Positions 1-9,691 of a stretch of 44,941 nucleotides of DNA are shown here, piece by piece. The notes below the pieces were generated by a model that had not been told where the DNA came from, searched no databases, and saw only the letters and a program-made list of their open reading frames with translations. Both the position numbers and the translations under genes were made by a program. How positions within the stretch are numbered: position 1 is the first letter of the stretch; each line of letters opens with the position of its first letter. The stretch spans positions 1 through 44,941 of the forward strand of contig NZ_JAEMSS010000007.1 of NCBI RefSeq assembly GCF_016462705.1, read 5' to 3'. The DNA comes from Nocardioides sp. Lineage in GTDB: Bacteria; Actinomycetota; Actinomycetes; Propionibacteriales; Nocardioidaceae.

Positions 1-315
1 GTCCTGGAGTGTGTCGGGACCGGCGACGCGATGGACCTGGCGTTCGCGGTGGCGCGCCCGGGCGCGACGGTCGGCTTCGTGGGCGTCCCCCACGGCGTCG
101 AGCTGCCCCTCGGGCGGATGTTCTCCAAGAACGTCGGCCTCGCCGGCGGGATGGCGCCGGTGCGGCGCTACCTGCCCGACCTGCTGGAACTGGTGACGGC
201 TGGGCGGATCGACCCCGGCAAGGTCTTCGACCTGGCGCTCCCACTGGACGACGTGGCCCAGGGCTACCGCGCGATGGACGAGCGCCGGGCCGTCAAGGTC
301 ATGCTCGAGCCGTGA
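1..315 (+). CDS. Zinc-type alcohol dehydrogenase, C-terminal part (cut by window start)
   Basis: The frame is open from base 1 and ends at the TGA at 313-315, so only the last 104 residues are present. They look like the end of a medium-chain, zinc-dependent dehydrogenase: the tail of the Rossmann domain (ECVGTGDAMDLA, then GATVGFVGVPHG) followed by the typical end of the catalytic domain (DLALPLDDVAQGYRAMDER, KVMLEP). These enzymes oxidise alcohols or reduce aldehydes with NAD(P) in the cytoplasm; the substrate cannot be read from the tail. The TGA overlaps the GTG of the next gene (GTGA), so the two are probably translated together. ATG codons at 31 and later are internal, not starts. Confidence 0.85.
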   Translation, partial: VLECVGTGDAMDLAFAVARPGATVGFVGVPHGVELPLGRMFSKNVGLAGGMAPVRRYLPDLLELVTAGRIDPGKVFDLALPLDDVAQGYRAMDERRAVKVMLEP

Positions 316-2009
316 GCGGTCTGCGCCTCGGCCCCCTGCTGCGCTACGTCGACGACACCTCGGCGACGGTGTGGGTCGAGACACTCGAGTGTTCGGAGGT
401 GGAGGTCCGGGCGGGGGACCGGACGGCGCGGGCCCGCACGTTCGCCGCGCACGGCCGCCACTACGCACTGGTCCACGTCACCGGCCTGCCCACCGGGCAG
501 GCGACGCCGTACACCGTGCTCGTGGACGACGAGCGGGTCTGGCCCTCCGACGACCCCGACCTCGCGGAGTTCCCGCCGCCCGTCATCCCGACCCTCGAGC
601 CGGGCAAGCCGCTGCGGGTGGCCTTCGGCTCCTGCCGGGTCAGCGTGTCGCACGACGAGGAGGGCAACGCGGAGTTCGGGGTGGACGCGCTCCGTGCCTA
701 CGCGCTGCGGATGGCCGGCCTGACCGGCGAGCCGGACCGCTGGCCGGACCTCGTGGTGTTCCTCGGCGACCAGGTCTACGCCGACGACACCAGCCCACTG
801 ATGAAGGAGTTCATCGCGGCCCGGCGCGACCCGTCGAAGCCGCCGTGGACCGAGCTCAAGGACTACGAGGAGTACGCGCATCTCTACGGCCTGGCGTGGA
901 GCGACCCGGCCAACCGCTGGCTGCTCTCCACGCTGCCGAGCGCCATGATCTTCGACGACCACGACATCCGCGACGACTGGAACACCAGCCACGACTGGCG
1001 GGTCGAGATGGAGGCCACGACCTGGTGGCACGAACGGGTCGTGGCCGGGCTCGGCTCCTACTGGGTCTACCAGCACCTCGGCAACCTCGGGCCCGAGGAC
1101 CGGGCCGGCGACGCCCTGTGGCAGCGCATCGCCGGGCACGCCTCCGAGGAGGAGCTCGACATCACCGCGGATCTGGACGCACTGGCCGACCGCGCTGACC
1201 GGGAGCCGGAGTCGTACCGCTGGAGCTTCTCCCGGGACTTCGGCACCCAGGCGCGCCTGGTGGTGGTCGACTCGCGCGCAGCGCGCGTGCTGCAGCCCGA
1301 TCAGCGCGCCATGCTCGACGACGCCGAGCTCGCCTGGCTGGACGAGCGGATGCAGGGGGACGTCGACCACGTGCTGGTCGGCACGTCGCTGCCGGTGCTG
1401 CTGGCGCCGGCCCTGCACCACGCCGAGGCGCTCAGCGAGGCCCTCGCACAGGGCCGGTTCGGACGGGTCGCCGCACGCTTCGGTGAGTGGGCACGGACCA
1501 CCGCGGACCTCGAGCACTGGGCGGCGTTCCAACAGGGGTTCGTCGACCTCAGCCGGATGACCGTCGAGGTGGCTGCCGGGCTCCGGGGTACGGCACCCCG
1601 GTCGGTCACCTTCCTGTCCGGCGACGTCCACCACAGCTACGTCGCGGAGGCCTGGGCGGACCCCAGGGCGGGAGCTCCACTCGTCGGCCGCGTGGTGCAG
1701 GCGACCTGCTCACCGATCCGGAACCCGCTGCCGAGGTTCATGACGATGCTGCTGCGGGGCGCGGCGCGCGGCAAGGCGAGACCGACGGGCCGACTGCTGG
1801 CGGGCCGGGTGCCGCGCTCCCCACTTCGGTGGCGGCTCACCAGTGGGCCCTGGTACGACAACAACCTCGCAGTGCTCGAGCTGCTCCCGGACCGGCTGCA
1901 CTTCCGCTGGTCCCGCGGGGAGATCCGCGACGGCCACACGGACCGCCCGACCCTGCACCGGGTGGCGACGGTGGACGTGCCGCTGGGGCCTGTCGCGCGA
2001 GAGGACTAG
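312..2009 (+). CDS. PhoD-like metallophosphatase (alkaline phosphatase D family)
   Basis: This 565-residue protein starts at GTG 312, which overlaps the previous stop. An N-terminal beta-rich domain is followed by a metallophosphatase core. Metal-binding motifs are visible at about residues 150-159 (FLGDQVYADD), 214-223 (FDDHDIRDDW) and 435-443 (LSGDVHHSY), the usual PhoD order. Family members are calcium/iron phosphodiesterases or phosphatases and many are exported. This one shows no signal peptide at the chosen start, so it may be cytoplasmic like other short-start actinobacterial PhoD homologues. Substrate is unknown. The end abuts a small minus-strand gene, whose stop overlaps it by four bases. 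Confidence 0.88.
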   Translation: MSGLRLGPLLRYVDDTSATVWVETLECSEVEVRAGDRTARARTFAAHGRHYALVHVTGLPTGQATPYTVLVDDERVWPSDDPDLAEFPPPVIPTLEPGKPLRVAFGSCRVSVSHDEEGNAEFGVDALRAYALRMAGLTGEPDRWPDLVVFLGDQVYADDTSPLMKEFIAARRDPSKPPWTELKDYEEYAHLYGLAWSDPANRWLLSTLPSAMIFDDHDIRDDWNTSHDWRVEMEATTWWHERVVAGLGSYWVYQHLGNLGPEDRAGDALWQRIAGHASEEELDITADLDALADRADREPESYRWSFSRDFGTQARLVVVDSRAARVLQPDQRAMLDDAELAWLDERMQGDVDHVLVGTSLPVLLAPALHHAEALSEALAQGRFGRVAARFGEWARTTADLEHWAAFQQGFVDLSRMTVEVAAGLRGTAPRSVTFLSGDVHHSYVAEAWADPRAGAPLVGRVVQATCSPIRNPLPRFMTMLLRGAARGKARPTGRLLAGRVPRSPLRWRLTSGPWYDNNLAVLELLPDRLHFRWSRGEIRDGHTDRPTLHRVATVDVPLGPVARED

Positions 2010-2179
2010 ACGGCCGCAGCGAGCGTCGACTCGCCGGGCATCAGAGTGGGTCGGCAGTCGCAGCCGTCTCCGCACGAGAGGAACGTGTGGGGGGCGTGGC
2101 CGCACCGCTGGCACGGCATGTCATGCGACAGGTGATCTGCGTTCGGCTGGCTCGTCTGGACGGTGTCCCACATCTTCAT
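2006..2179 (-). CDS. 57-residue Cys/His-rich small protein, unknown function
   Basis: A short minus-strand frame starts at ATG 2179 and ends at TAG 2008-2006. A strong Shine-Dalgarno sequence (AGGGAGG) lies a few bases upstream of the ATG, which is the main reason to accept it. The protein has a dense metal-ligand pattern: C23 and C26, H28, H31, C36, C40 and C42 (core MPCQRCGHAPHTFLSC, then GDGCDC). This looks like a small zinc-binding knuckle or a redox or metallochaperone peptide. It has no signal peptide or membrane segment. It is convergent with the PhoD-like gene and overlaps its stop. I do not recognise the family. Codon-position GC bias agrees with a real gene. Confidence 0.7.
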   Translation of the reverse strand: MKMWDTVQTSQPNADHLSHDMPCQRCGHAPHTFLSCGDGCDCRPTLMPGESTLAAAV

Positions 2180-2449
2180 CGGCCTCCCTCGTGGCCTCGA
2201 ACCCCAGGTGAAGTGAACGGTTCGTACTCATGACAGTAAGGAGACCGACCGGTCGAGCACGGCAGAATCGCCGCACCCGAGGAAGGTCTGTCCGAACGTC
2301 TGTCCTTCGGATGGCCCGAAGGGGCTACCTGATACCTGGGGGCGGGCGCCACCGTCGGCCGACCCAGGGGACAACCCTGAGAGGACGTCAGGGCTGCGGG
2401 GGTGATCGCCCCGATTCACGCGGCGGGCCGCCGGTGGTCAGGTGGAGGC
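2180..2449. other. Divergent intergenic region between the small Cys-rich gene and the PAP2 gene
   Basis: These 270 bases hold no convincing gene. They contain the upstream regions of two divergent genes. A perfect 7-bp inverted repeat, CCTTCGG-ATGGC-CCGAAGG, lies at 2304-2322. An 8-base direct repeat, GTCTGTCC, occurs twice about 12 bases apart just before it. A TACCTGATACCT stretch around 2326-2337 could hold a -10 element for the PAP2 gene, but no clear -35 partner is seen. The 63-codon minus-strand frame across it has no recognisable content and no ribosome binding site. Confidence 0.4.
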
Positions 2450-3451
2450 ATGACGTTGCTGCTGCCCGCGCCGGCGGTCTCGCGGGCCCGGGAGGTGGTC
2501 GCCACCAGGAGGGCTCGGTCCCTGCGGTCGCGTCCGGCCCTGGTCTTCGCGGCTCATCAGGCGGTGCTGCTGGCGGCGGCCGTCGCGACCTACTTCGTCG
2601 TCCGGAGCCTGACGGCGGGGAGTGCGCCGGTCGCCGAGCGCAACGCCGACCTGCTGGTCGGGCTCGAACGCTCCCTGGGCGTGTTCGTGGAGCAGGACGT
2701 GCAACGGCTCGTCCTCGCGATCGACGGCGCGGTGCCGGTGCTCAACGCCATCTACATCTGGGGGCACTGGCCGGTGATCGCGGCCGTCCTCGGCTGGCTG
2801 GCCTGGCGTCGACGCGACGTCTTCCCGGTCTACCGCAACGCCCTGCTGATCTCGGGTCTCGTGGGGATGGTCATCGTGGCGACGTTCCCCGTCGCACCAC
2901 CGCGGCTCATGGACCTCGGCTTCCTCGACACGGTCACCATGCACTCCGAGGCCTACCGAGTCCTCCAGCCGCCGGCGTTCACCAACCAGTACGCCGCGAT
3001 GCCGAGCTTCCACGTCGGCTGGGACCTGCTCATGGGCATCGCCCTGGTCCGCGAGGGCGGCCGGGCCTGGCTGCGCGTGGTCGGGGCCGCGCTACCGCTG
3101 CTGATGCTGGTCACCGTCGTGGCGACCGGGAACCACTACCTGGTCGACGCCGTGGTCGGCGACGCCATCGTGCTGGCCTCGCTGCGGCTCGCGACGTGGC
3201 ACCATCGGTCCCGTGACCGGGACCTCGTCGGAAGCCGAGCGGCTGCGCGACCTGAGTCGGCTGCGGCAGGTCAGGGACCGGATGGACCGCGAGTACTCGC
3301 AGCCGCTGGACGTCGAGGCCCTCGCCCGAGGAGTGCACATGTCGGCCGGCCATCTCAGCCGGGAGTTCAAGAAGGCGTACGGCGAGTCGCCCTACCAGTA
3401 CCTGATGACGCGGCGCATCGAGCGGGCGATGACGCTGCTCCGGCGAGGTGA
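2450..3451 (+). CDS. PAP2-family membrane phosphatase / inositol phosphoryltransferase-like protein
   Basis: ATG 2450 is preceded by GGTGGAGG. The first ~255 residues form a complete PAP2 membrane protein: hydrophobic helices, then PSFHVGWD at 185-192 (catalytic His188 in the SxxxH-type motif) and GNHYLVD at 227-233 (second catalytic His229 and Asp233). This type removes phosphate from lipid phosphates or transfers phosphoinositol head groups at the membrane. The odd part is the end: after about residue 255 the frame runs on for ~80 Arg/Pro/Gly-rich residues that merely read the downstream AraC gene in another frame, giving a 239-base overlap. The ancestral stop was probably lost or shifted, so the true functional end is likely near 3215. 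Confidence 0.82.
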   Translation: MTLLLPAPAVSRAREVVATRRARSLRSRPALVFAAHQAVLLAAAVATYFVVRSLTAGSAPVAERNADLLVGLERSLGVFVEQDVQRLVLAIDGAVPVLNAIYIWGHWPVIAAVLGWLAWRRRDVFPVYRNALLISGLVGMVIVATFPVAPPRLMDLGFLDTVTMHSEAYRVLQPPAFTNQYAAMPSFHVGWDLLMGIALVREGGRAWLRVVGAALPLLMLVTVVATGNHYLVDAVVGDAIVLASLRLATWHHRSRDRDLVGSRAAARPESAAAGQGPDGPRVLAAAGRRGPRPRSAHVGRPSQPGVQEGVRRVALPVPDDAAHRAGDDAAPAR

Positions 3452-3656
3452 CCTGAGCGTCACCGACGTGTGCTTCGCCGTGGGCTGCTCCTCGCTCGGC
3501 ACGTTCAGCACCCGGTTCACCGAGCTCGTCGGCGTCTCGCCGAGCGCCTACCGCCGCGAGGCCGGCAGTGCCCTGGCCGGGGTCCCGTCGTGCGAGACGA
3601 AGAAGGTCACCAGACCGATCAGGAATCGAGAAGCACGGCCGTCCGTCCGCACCTAG
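3213..3656 (+). CDS. AraC-family regulator, stand-alone DNA-binding domain
   Basis: The 147-residue protein starts at GTG 3213. It is almost entirely a double helix-turn-helix AraC/XylS domain: LDVEALARGVHMSAGHLSR for the first HTH, RRIERAMTLLRRGDLSVTD as the linker helix, and VCFAVGCSSLGTFSTRF plus GVSPSAYRR for the second. No sensor domain is present, so any ligand must be sensed elsewhere or not at all. It lies immediately before a VOC-family gene and probably controls it together with the DUF1059 and UvrA-like genes downstream; similar groupings are common in actinobacteria. Its TAG stop doubles as the first bases of a probable -10 element (TAGCGT, 3654-3659) for the next gene. Confidence 0.85.
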   Translation: MTGTSSEAERLRDLSRLRQVRDRMDREYSQPLDVEALARGVHMSAGHLSREFKKAYGESPYQYLMTRRIERAMTLLRRGDLSVTDVCFAVGCSSLGTFSTRFTELVGVSPSAYRREAGSALAGVPSCETKKVTRPIRNREARPSVRT

Positions 3657-3666
3657 CGTGAGCGGC

Positions 3667-4077
3667 ATGGACATCAACATTCACACCACGTTCCTCCCGC
3701 ACTCCGACAAGGACGCAGCGATCGCGTTCTACTGCGACGCGCTCGGCTTCGAGCTGCGCAACGAGGTCGGCTACAACGGCATGCACTGGCTCACCGTCGG
3801 ACCGCCCGACCAGCCGTCGGTCAACCTGGTCCTGCACCCGCCGGCCGCCGACCCGGGCGTCACCGACGAGGAGCGGCGCACCATCACCGAGATGATGGCG
3901 AAGGGCACCTACGCCAGCATCATGCTGGCCACCCCGGACCTCGACTCGACGTTCGAGCAGCTGCAGGCCAAGGACGTGGAGATCGTCCAGGAGCCCATCG
4001 AGCAGGACTGGGGCATGCGCGACTGCGCCGTCCGCGACCCCTCCGGCAACATGGTCCGCATCCAGGAGGTGAAGTGA
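3667..4077 (+). CDS. VOC-superfamily (glyoxalase/bleomycin-resistance fold) protein
   Basis: This 136-residue protein starts at ATG 3667, seven bases after a TAGCGT box, so it may be made from a leaderless transcript. It carries the paired beta-alpha-beta-beta-beta folds of the vicinal oxygen chelate family: FLPHSDKDAAIAFYCDALGF at the start and WGMRDCAVRDPSGNMVRIQE at the end. The final RDPSGN motif is typical. Members are metal-dependent lyases, dioxygenases or drug-binding resistance proteins; substrate is not predictable. The neighbours (AraC regulator, DUF1059, UvrA paralogue) suggest a role in handling a DNA-active or thiol-reactive compound, which is inference only. Confidence 0.88.
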   Translation: MDINIHTTFLPHSDKDAAIAFYCDALGFELRNEVGYNGMHWLTVGPPDQPSVNLVLHPPAADPGVTDEERRTITEMMAKGTYASIMLATPDLDSTFEQLQAKDVEIVQEPIEQDWGMRDCAVRDPSGNMVRIQEVK

Positions 4078-4078
4078 C

Positions 4079-4342
4079 GTGGCCGCCACCGTGCACCGCA
4101 AGCCGACCAGGACCATGACCTGCGCCCAGCTCGGCGGCGCCTGCGACCTCGCCCTGCGCGGTGAGAGCGCGGACGACGTGATCAAGCAGCAGGACCGACA
4201 CCTCCGCGAGGCCGTCCGGGCCGGCGACACCGCCCATGAGCCGGCGCACGAGGACATGAAGAACCGCTGGCGCCACCCCCTGAAGAACCTCGGCTGGTAC
4301 CGCGACACCAAGCGGACCTTCGCCGCGCTCCCCGAGGACTGA
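4079..4342 (+). CDS. DUF1059-family small protein
   Basis: The 87-residue protein starts at GTG 4079, one base after the VOC stop, with the ribosome binding site (GGAGGTGAAG) inside the end of the VOC gene; the pair is surely co-transcribed. MTCAQLGGACDLALRG resembles the conserved opening of DUF1059 proteins, with two cysteines (in TCAQ and ACDL). The C-terminus, RDTKRTFAALPED, also resembles the family's usual end. DUF1059 proteins have no assigned biochemical role. It precedes the UvrA-like gene, separated from it by a strong inverted repeat. Confidence 0.75.
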   Translation: MAATVHRKPTRTMTCAQLGGACDLALRGESADDVIKQQDRHLREAVRAGDTAHEPAHEDMKNRWRHPLKNLGWYRDTKRTFAALPED

Positions 4343-4367
4343 CCCGCACGCGATCGATGAACCGACG

Positions 4368-4407
4368 GGTCCGTCCGGGTCAGTAGGCTCGCCGACCCGG
4401 ACGGACC
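4368..4407 (+). promoter_or_regulatory. Perfect 14-bp inverted repeat before the UvrA-like gene
   Basis: GGTCCGTCCGGGTC at 4368-4381 is exactly complementary to GACCCGGACGGACC at 4394-4407, with a 12-base loop. It lies 26 bases after the DUF1059 stop and ends 3 bases before the AGGAGG ribosome binding site (4412-4417) of the UvrA-like gene. No U-rich run follows on either strand, so it could be a terminator, an attenuator that affects access to the ribosome binding site, or a protein operator. Confidence 0.55.
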
Positions 4408-4428
4408 GAGCAGGAGGCTCCCACCCAC

Positions 4429-6822
<2,394 letters not shown>

Positions 6823-6832
6823 CGGTCCGGTC

Positions 6833-7666
6833 GTGCGCGAGGTCGCCCTCGACGGCGTCGACGGCGTCCGGGTCGTCCCGGACGACGCCTCCGGGGTCGG
6901 TGCGCTCGTCCTGGCCGGTTCGAGCGGACGGGTCGACGCCGGCCGGGCGCGGGTGCTCGCGGAGACGGGCGCACTGGCCGAGTCCATCCGCTGGTTCGGC
7001 GGGGAGGGCCAGCACGACGGACCGTGGGAGATCCCGCTCGAGCTGTTCCTCGACCGGGTGGCCGCACTGCGCCGGGACTGCGACCGCGTCATCGTCCTCG
7101 GGACGTCCTTCGGGTCCGAGGCGGCGCTCCTCACGGGCGCCGTGTCGGACCAGGTGTCCGCGGTCGTCGCCTTCGCGCCGTCAGACGTCGTGTGGGCGGG
7201 GGCCACCCGCGAAGGCCGGGTCACCTCGCACTGGACCCGGGACGGGGTCCCGCTCCCGTTCGTCCCGTTCGCGGACGACTGGCGGCCGGCGGAGGACCCA
7301 CCGGCGTACGTGGACCTCTACCGGCGGTCGCGGGCGCGGTTCCCGGACTCGGTGGAGCCGGCGAGGATCCCCGTCGAGGACATCCCCTCGGTGGTGCTCG
7401 TCGCCGGAGGGGACGACCGGGTGTGGCCGGCGCTCGAGCATGCCGAACGGATCCGCCGACATCGCGCGGACCGAGGCCTCGACACCACCCTCGTCACCGA
7501 CCCGGACGCGGGACACCGCACCGTCCTCCCGGGAGAGCCGGTGGTCTCCGGCGGGGCCCGGATGCGGCGCGGCGGCACCGAGGCCGCGGACCGGCGCCTC
7601 GGACGAGCCGCCTGGAAGCACGTCTCCCAGCTGTGCGGGTCGCGCCTCGCCGCCCCCGGCGGATGA
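6833..7666 (+). CDS. Alpha/beta-hydrolase of the BAAT/acyl-CoA thioester hydrolase C-terminal type
   Basis: The 277-residue protein starts at GTG 6833, ten bases after the UvrA-like stop, so it is likely in the same transcript. The nucleophile elbow GTSFGS places Ser92; Asp194 or Asp195 in GGDDRVW and His228 in AGHRTVLPGE complete a plausible triad. The layout matches the C-terminal domain of bile-acid-CoA:amino acid N-acyltransferases, whose bacterial relatives hydrolyse acyl thioesters or esters. The N-terminal BAAT domain is absent. Substrate unknown. It ends two bases before the convergent SRPBCC gene. Confidence 0.75.
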   Translation: MREVALDGVDGVRVVPDDASGVGALVLAGSSGRVDAGRARVLAETGALAESIRWFGGEGQHDGPWEIPLELFLDRVAALRRDCDRVIVLGTSFGSEAALLTGAVSDQVSAVVAFAPSDVVWAGATREGRVTSHWTRDGVPLPFVPFADDWRPAEDPPAYVDLYRRSRARFPDSVEPARIPVEDIPSVVLVAGGDDRVWPALEHAERIRRHRADRGLDTTLVTDPDAGHRTVLPGEPVVSGGARMRRGGTEAADRRLGRAAWKHVSQLCGSRLAAPGG

Positions 7667-7668
7667 CC

Positions 7669-8121
7669 TCAGTTCCAGTTGTCGACCTTCACGTCGTGGG
7701 GCCAGGGCGCGCCCGCGCCGGTCTCGAGGGACTCCTTCAGGCTCAGCAGGAAGGTCGCCCACTTGGTGCTGCAGTGGTGCATGAACTCCACGGGCTCCTT
7801 CCAGCCGGCGTGGTGGAAGAGGACGATCGTCCACCCGGCGTCCTGGGAGAGCTCGAAGCGGACGGTCGTGCCGATCCACTCCTCGGGTCCGTGGACCACC
7901 TCCCAGAGCACGAGCTTGTCGGGCACGGCCTCCACGACGGACATGTCGAACCCGGCCGGTTCGGGTGCTCCGCCGAACCGGAACCTCACCACGCCTCCGG
8001 GGCCGGGGTCACCCGTGGTGTCCCCGGTCCACCAGGCCGCCAGCCCGTCCAGCGTGGTCAGGGCTGCGTAGACGTCGGCGGGCGGCTTCGTGACTCCGAC
8101 CCGGTGCAGGATGTCGACCAT
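7669..8121 (-). CDS. SRPBCC / AHSA1-domain protein (third gene of ArsR operon)
   Basis: ATG 8121 has a good ribosome binding site (GGAAGAGG) upstream. The 150 residues form one START-like SRPBCC domain: VYAALTTLDGLAAWWTGD near the start and a C-terminal helix around CSTKWATFLLSLKESLETG. These proteins form a deep hydrophobic pocket for a small ligand; the family is often paired with ArsR regulators in actinobacteria. It lies 89 bases downstream of the ArsR gene on the same strand. The ligand is unknown. Confidence 0.88.
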   Translation of the reverse strand: MVDILHRVGVTKPPADVYAALTTLDGLAAWWTGDTTGDPGPGGVVRFRFGGAPEPAGFDMSVVEAVPDKLVLWEVVHGPEEWIGTTVRFELSQDAGWTIVLFHHAGWKEPVEFMHHCSTKWATFLLSLKESLETGAGAPWPHDVKVDNWN

Positions 8122-8210
8122 GGCACTACCTCTTCCTGTGTCGGCCGGCCTCGTGGGCGCGGCTCATCGACGGCGCCACGGACGTGGCGTCGTGGGTGTG
8201 GGGGAGGACC

Positions 8211-8579
8211 TCAGTCCTCGGCGCTCTCCCCGGTCTGCCGCTCGGCGCGCTGGATCGCCTCGGCGATCCGCCTGATGCGCTGCAGCCGGGCGTCCCAGGC
8301 GGCTCCCACGGACGAGAGCTGGGCGACCGCCCGGGCGAGCTGGGCCTCGTCGACCTCGTAGCGGCGCTCGCGTCCGGCCGGGGTGGCGTGCACCAGGCCG
8401 GCCCGGTCCAGCACGCCGAGGTGCTTGGCCACCGCCTGCCGGGTGACCGGGAGCCGGCCGCTCAGGGTGGTCGCGGTGCCGCCGCCGTCGCCCAGCAGCA
8501 GGTCGAGCATGCGGCGCCGGGTCGGGTCTCCGACCGCCGACCAGAGGTCGTCGTCGACCGCGGTGGTCGTGGGGCTCAT
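8211..8579 (-). CDS. ArsR-family winged-helix repressor
   Basis: The 122-residue protein starts at ATG 8579, which overlaps the stop of the upstream SRPBCC gene (ATGA), so the two are translationally coupled. It has the winged-helix core LWSAVGDPTRRRMLDLLL, then the recognition helix PVTRQAVAKHLGVLDRAGLV and the wing GRERRYEV. There is no CxC metal-binding motif in the recognition helix, so this is not a metal sensor but the non-metal ArsR type that accompanies SRPBCC proteins. It probably represses its own operon through the palindromes at 9056-9116. Confidence 0.88.
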   Translation of the reverse strand: MSPTTTAVDDDLWSAVGDPTRRRMLDLLLGDGGGTATTLSGRLPVTRQAVAKHLGVLDRAGLVHATPAGRERRYEVDEAQLARAVAQLSSVGAAWDARLQRIRRIAEAIQRAERQTGESAED

Positions 8580-9040
8580 GGCGTGGACACCAGCCGGCCG
8601 ACGTAACCGACGAGCCGGGGGAGGAAGTAGTCCCAGCCGCTCACGTGCTCGCGCAGCTGCTCCTCGAGGACCGCCGCCTCCCAGCCCTTCTCCCGGAACC
8701 CGGTCTCGCTGAGCCGCAGCAGCGTCCCGGCGCCGGAGGGCTCCAGGTCGAACGTGACGAGCAGCGACGTGCCGGGACCCGCGACGGCACCCTCGTCGGT
8801 CACCCAGCGGAACGAGAACCGCCGCGGCGGGTCGGCCTCGACCACCGTCAGCTGCTCCACGACGCTGTCCGGGGACGCCGCGTCGCCGAACCGGATCACG
8901 CCGGTGCCCCCGGGCACCGGGTCGAGCTCGGCATCGTCGGGCCACCACTCGCGGAGGTGCTCGGGCCGGCTGACGACCTGGTAGACGACGTCGGGTGTCG
9001 CCTCGATGTGGATCTCTCGTTCGATGGTGCCGGTCTCCAT
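8576..9040 (-). CDS. SRPBCC / AHSA1-domain protein (first gene of ArsR operon)
   Basis: I take ATG 9040 as start, since GAGGAG lies five bases upstream; an ATG at 9052 is possible but lacks one. The 154-residue protein opens with METGTIEREIHIEATPDVVY and has the SRPBCC fold (RPEHLREWWPDDAELDPVPG, then the C-terminal helix near LREHVSGWDYFLPRLVGYV). It is distinct in sequence from the second SRPBCC protein of the operon. Order in the transcript is SRPBCC, ArsR, SRPBCC. The promoter is readable upstream. Confidence 0.87.
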   Translation of the reverse strand: METGTIEREIHIEATPDVVYQVVSRPEHLREWWPDDAELDPVPGGTGVIRFGDAASPDSVVEQLTVVEADPPRRFSFRWVTDEGAVAGPGTSLLVTFDLEPSGAGTLLRLSETGFREKGWEAAVLEEQLREHVSGWDYFLPRLVGYVGRLVSTP

Positions 9041-9055
9041 GACGCTCCTCATGTC

Positions 9056-9116
9056 GCAACCTTTGGTTGCACATAATCTAGGACAGGCCGGTCCGACGCG
9101 CAACCCCTAGTTGCGC
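9056..9116 (-). promoter_or_regulatory. Promoter of SRPBCC-ArsR-SRPBCC operon with two palindromic operators
   Basis: On the minus strand, -35 TTGCGC (9103-9098) and -10 TAGATT (9080-9075) are separated by exactly 17 bases. A perfect palindrome GCAACC-TTT-GGTTGC (9056-9070) sits over the expected transcription start, and a second one, GCGCAAC-CCCTA-GTTGCGC (9098-9116), covers the -35 box. Both contain the CAAC/GTTG core. This arrangement fits autorepression by the ArsR protein encoded second in the operon. The upstream palindrome also spans the stop codon of the TetR gene. Confidence 0.65.
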
Positions 9117-9691
9117 AAGCACAGCCGCAGCGCCCCCGAGCGGAAGCCGGCGCCCGCCTCGGTGGCACTCATCCGCCCGGCTGCCACCTCGAGACCCGCA
9201 GCGTGCCCGAGCGCGATGACGGCGGCCACCAGCCAGTCGGGCGACGAGCCGTCGGGCAGCAGGTCGTCCTCACCGGCATGCGTGAGCAGGCGTCGCAACC
9301 CGCCCACGATGGGTTCGTGCTCGGCCATCACGTCGGGGTCGGTCGCACGCGAGCTGCCTGCGAACAGCGCCGGGTTGAGCAGCGCGGGATGCTGGTCGAT
9401 GAGGCCCCACGCCCGCTCCAGCCAGGACCCGAGGCCGGCGACCGGATCGGTCGGCAGGTCCGCGTCGAGCGCGTCGGCCGTCCGGGCCACGAGGAACGCG
9501 ACGAGCTCGTCGTACAACGCCTGCCGGGACGGGAAGTGGCTGTAGGCGGTCTGACGGCTCACACCTGCAGCCGCGGCGATCTCACCCATCGACGGGTCGG
9601 ACATGCGACCGAGCAGGTCCAGCGCCGCCGCCTGGAGCCGAGCGCGGTTGGCGGTCGCGTCGCCGCGCCGCACTCGACCTTTTCCTGACAT
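9107..9691 (-). CDS. TetR-family repressor
   Basis: I choose ATG 9691 (194 residues); a TTG at 9700 is in frame. The N-terminal HTH is clear: SMGEIAAAAGVSRQTAYSHF followed by PSRQALYDELVAFL. The C-terminal ligand domain is helical and not diagnostic. It is divergent from a SnoaL-like gene 40 bases away. On the minus strand TAACAT (9705-9700) lies 8 bases before the ATG, so the mRNA is probably leaderless. Two near-identical palindromes, one over each start codon, suggest that this protein represses itself and its neighbour. Confidence 0.88.
   Translation of the reverse strand: MSGKGRVRRGDATANRARLQAAALDLLGRMSDPSMGEIAAAAGVSRQTAYSHFPSRQALYDELVAFLVARTADALDADLPTDPVAGLGSWLERAWGLIDQHPALLNPALFAGSSRATDPDVMAEHEPIVGGLRRLLTHAGEDDLLPDGSSPDWLVAAVIALGHAAGLEVAAGRMSATEAGAGFRSGALRLCLRN

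Noticed and set aside
2228..2419. 63-codon minus-strand frame in the gap before the PAP2 gene
   Set aside because: No ribosome binding site, no recognisable content, and it crosses a probable promoter region.
8211..8579. Metal-sensing ArsR (arsenic or zinc type)
   Set aside because: No Cys-x-Cys or His/Asp metal site is visible in the recognition helix or C-terminal helix; the SRPBCC context fits a non-metal type.
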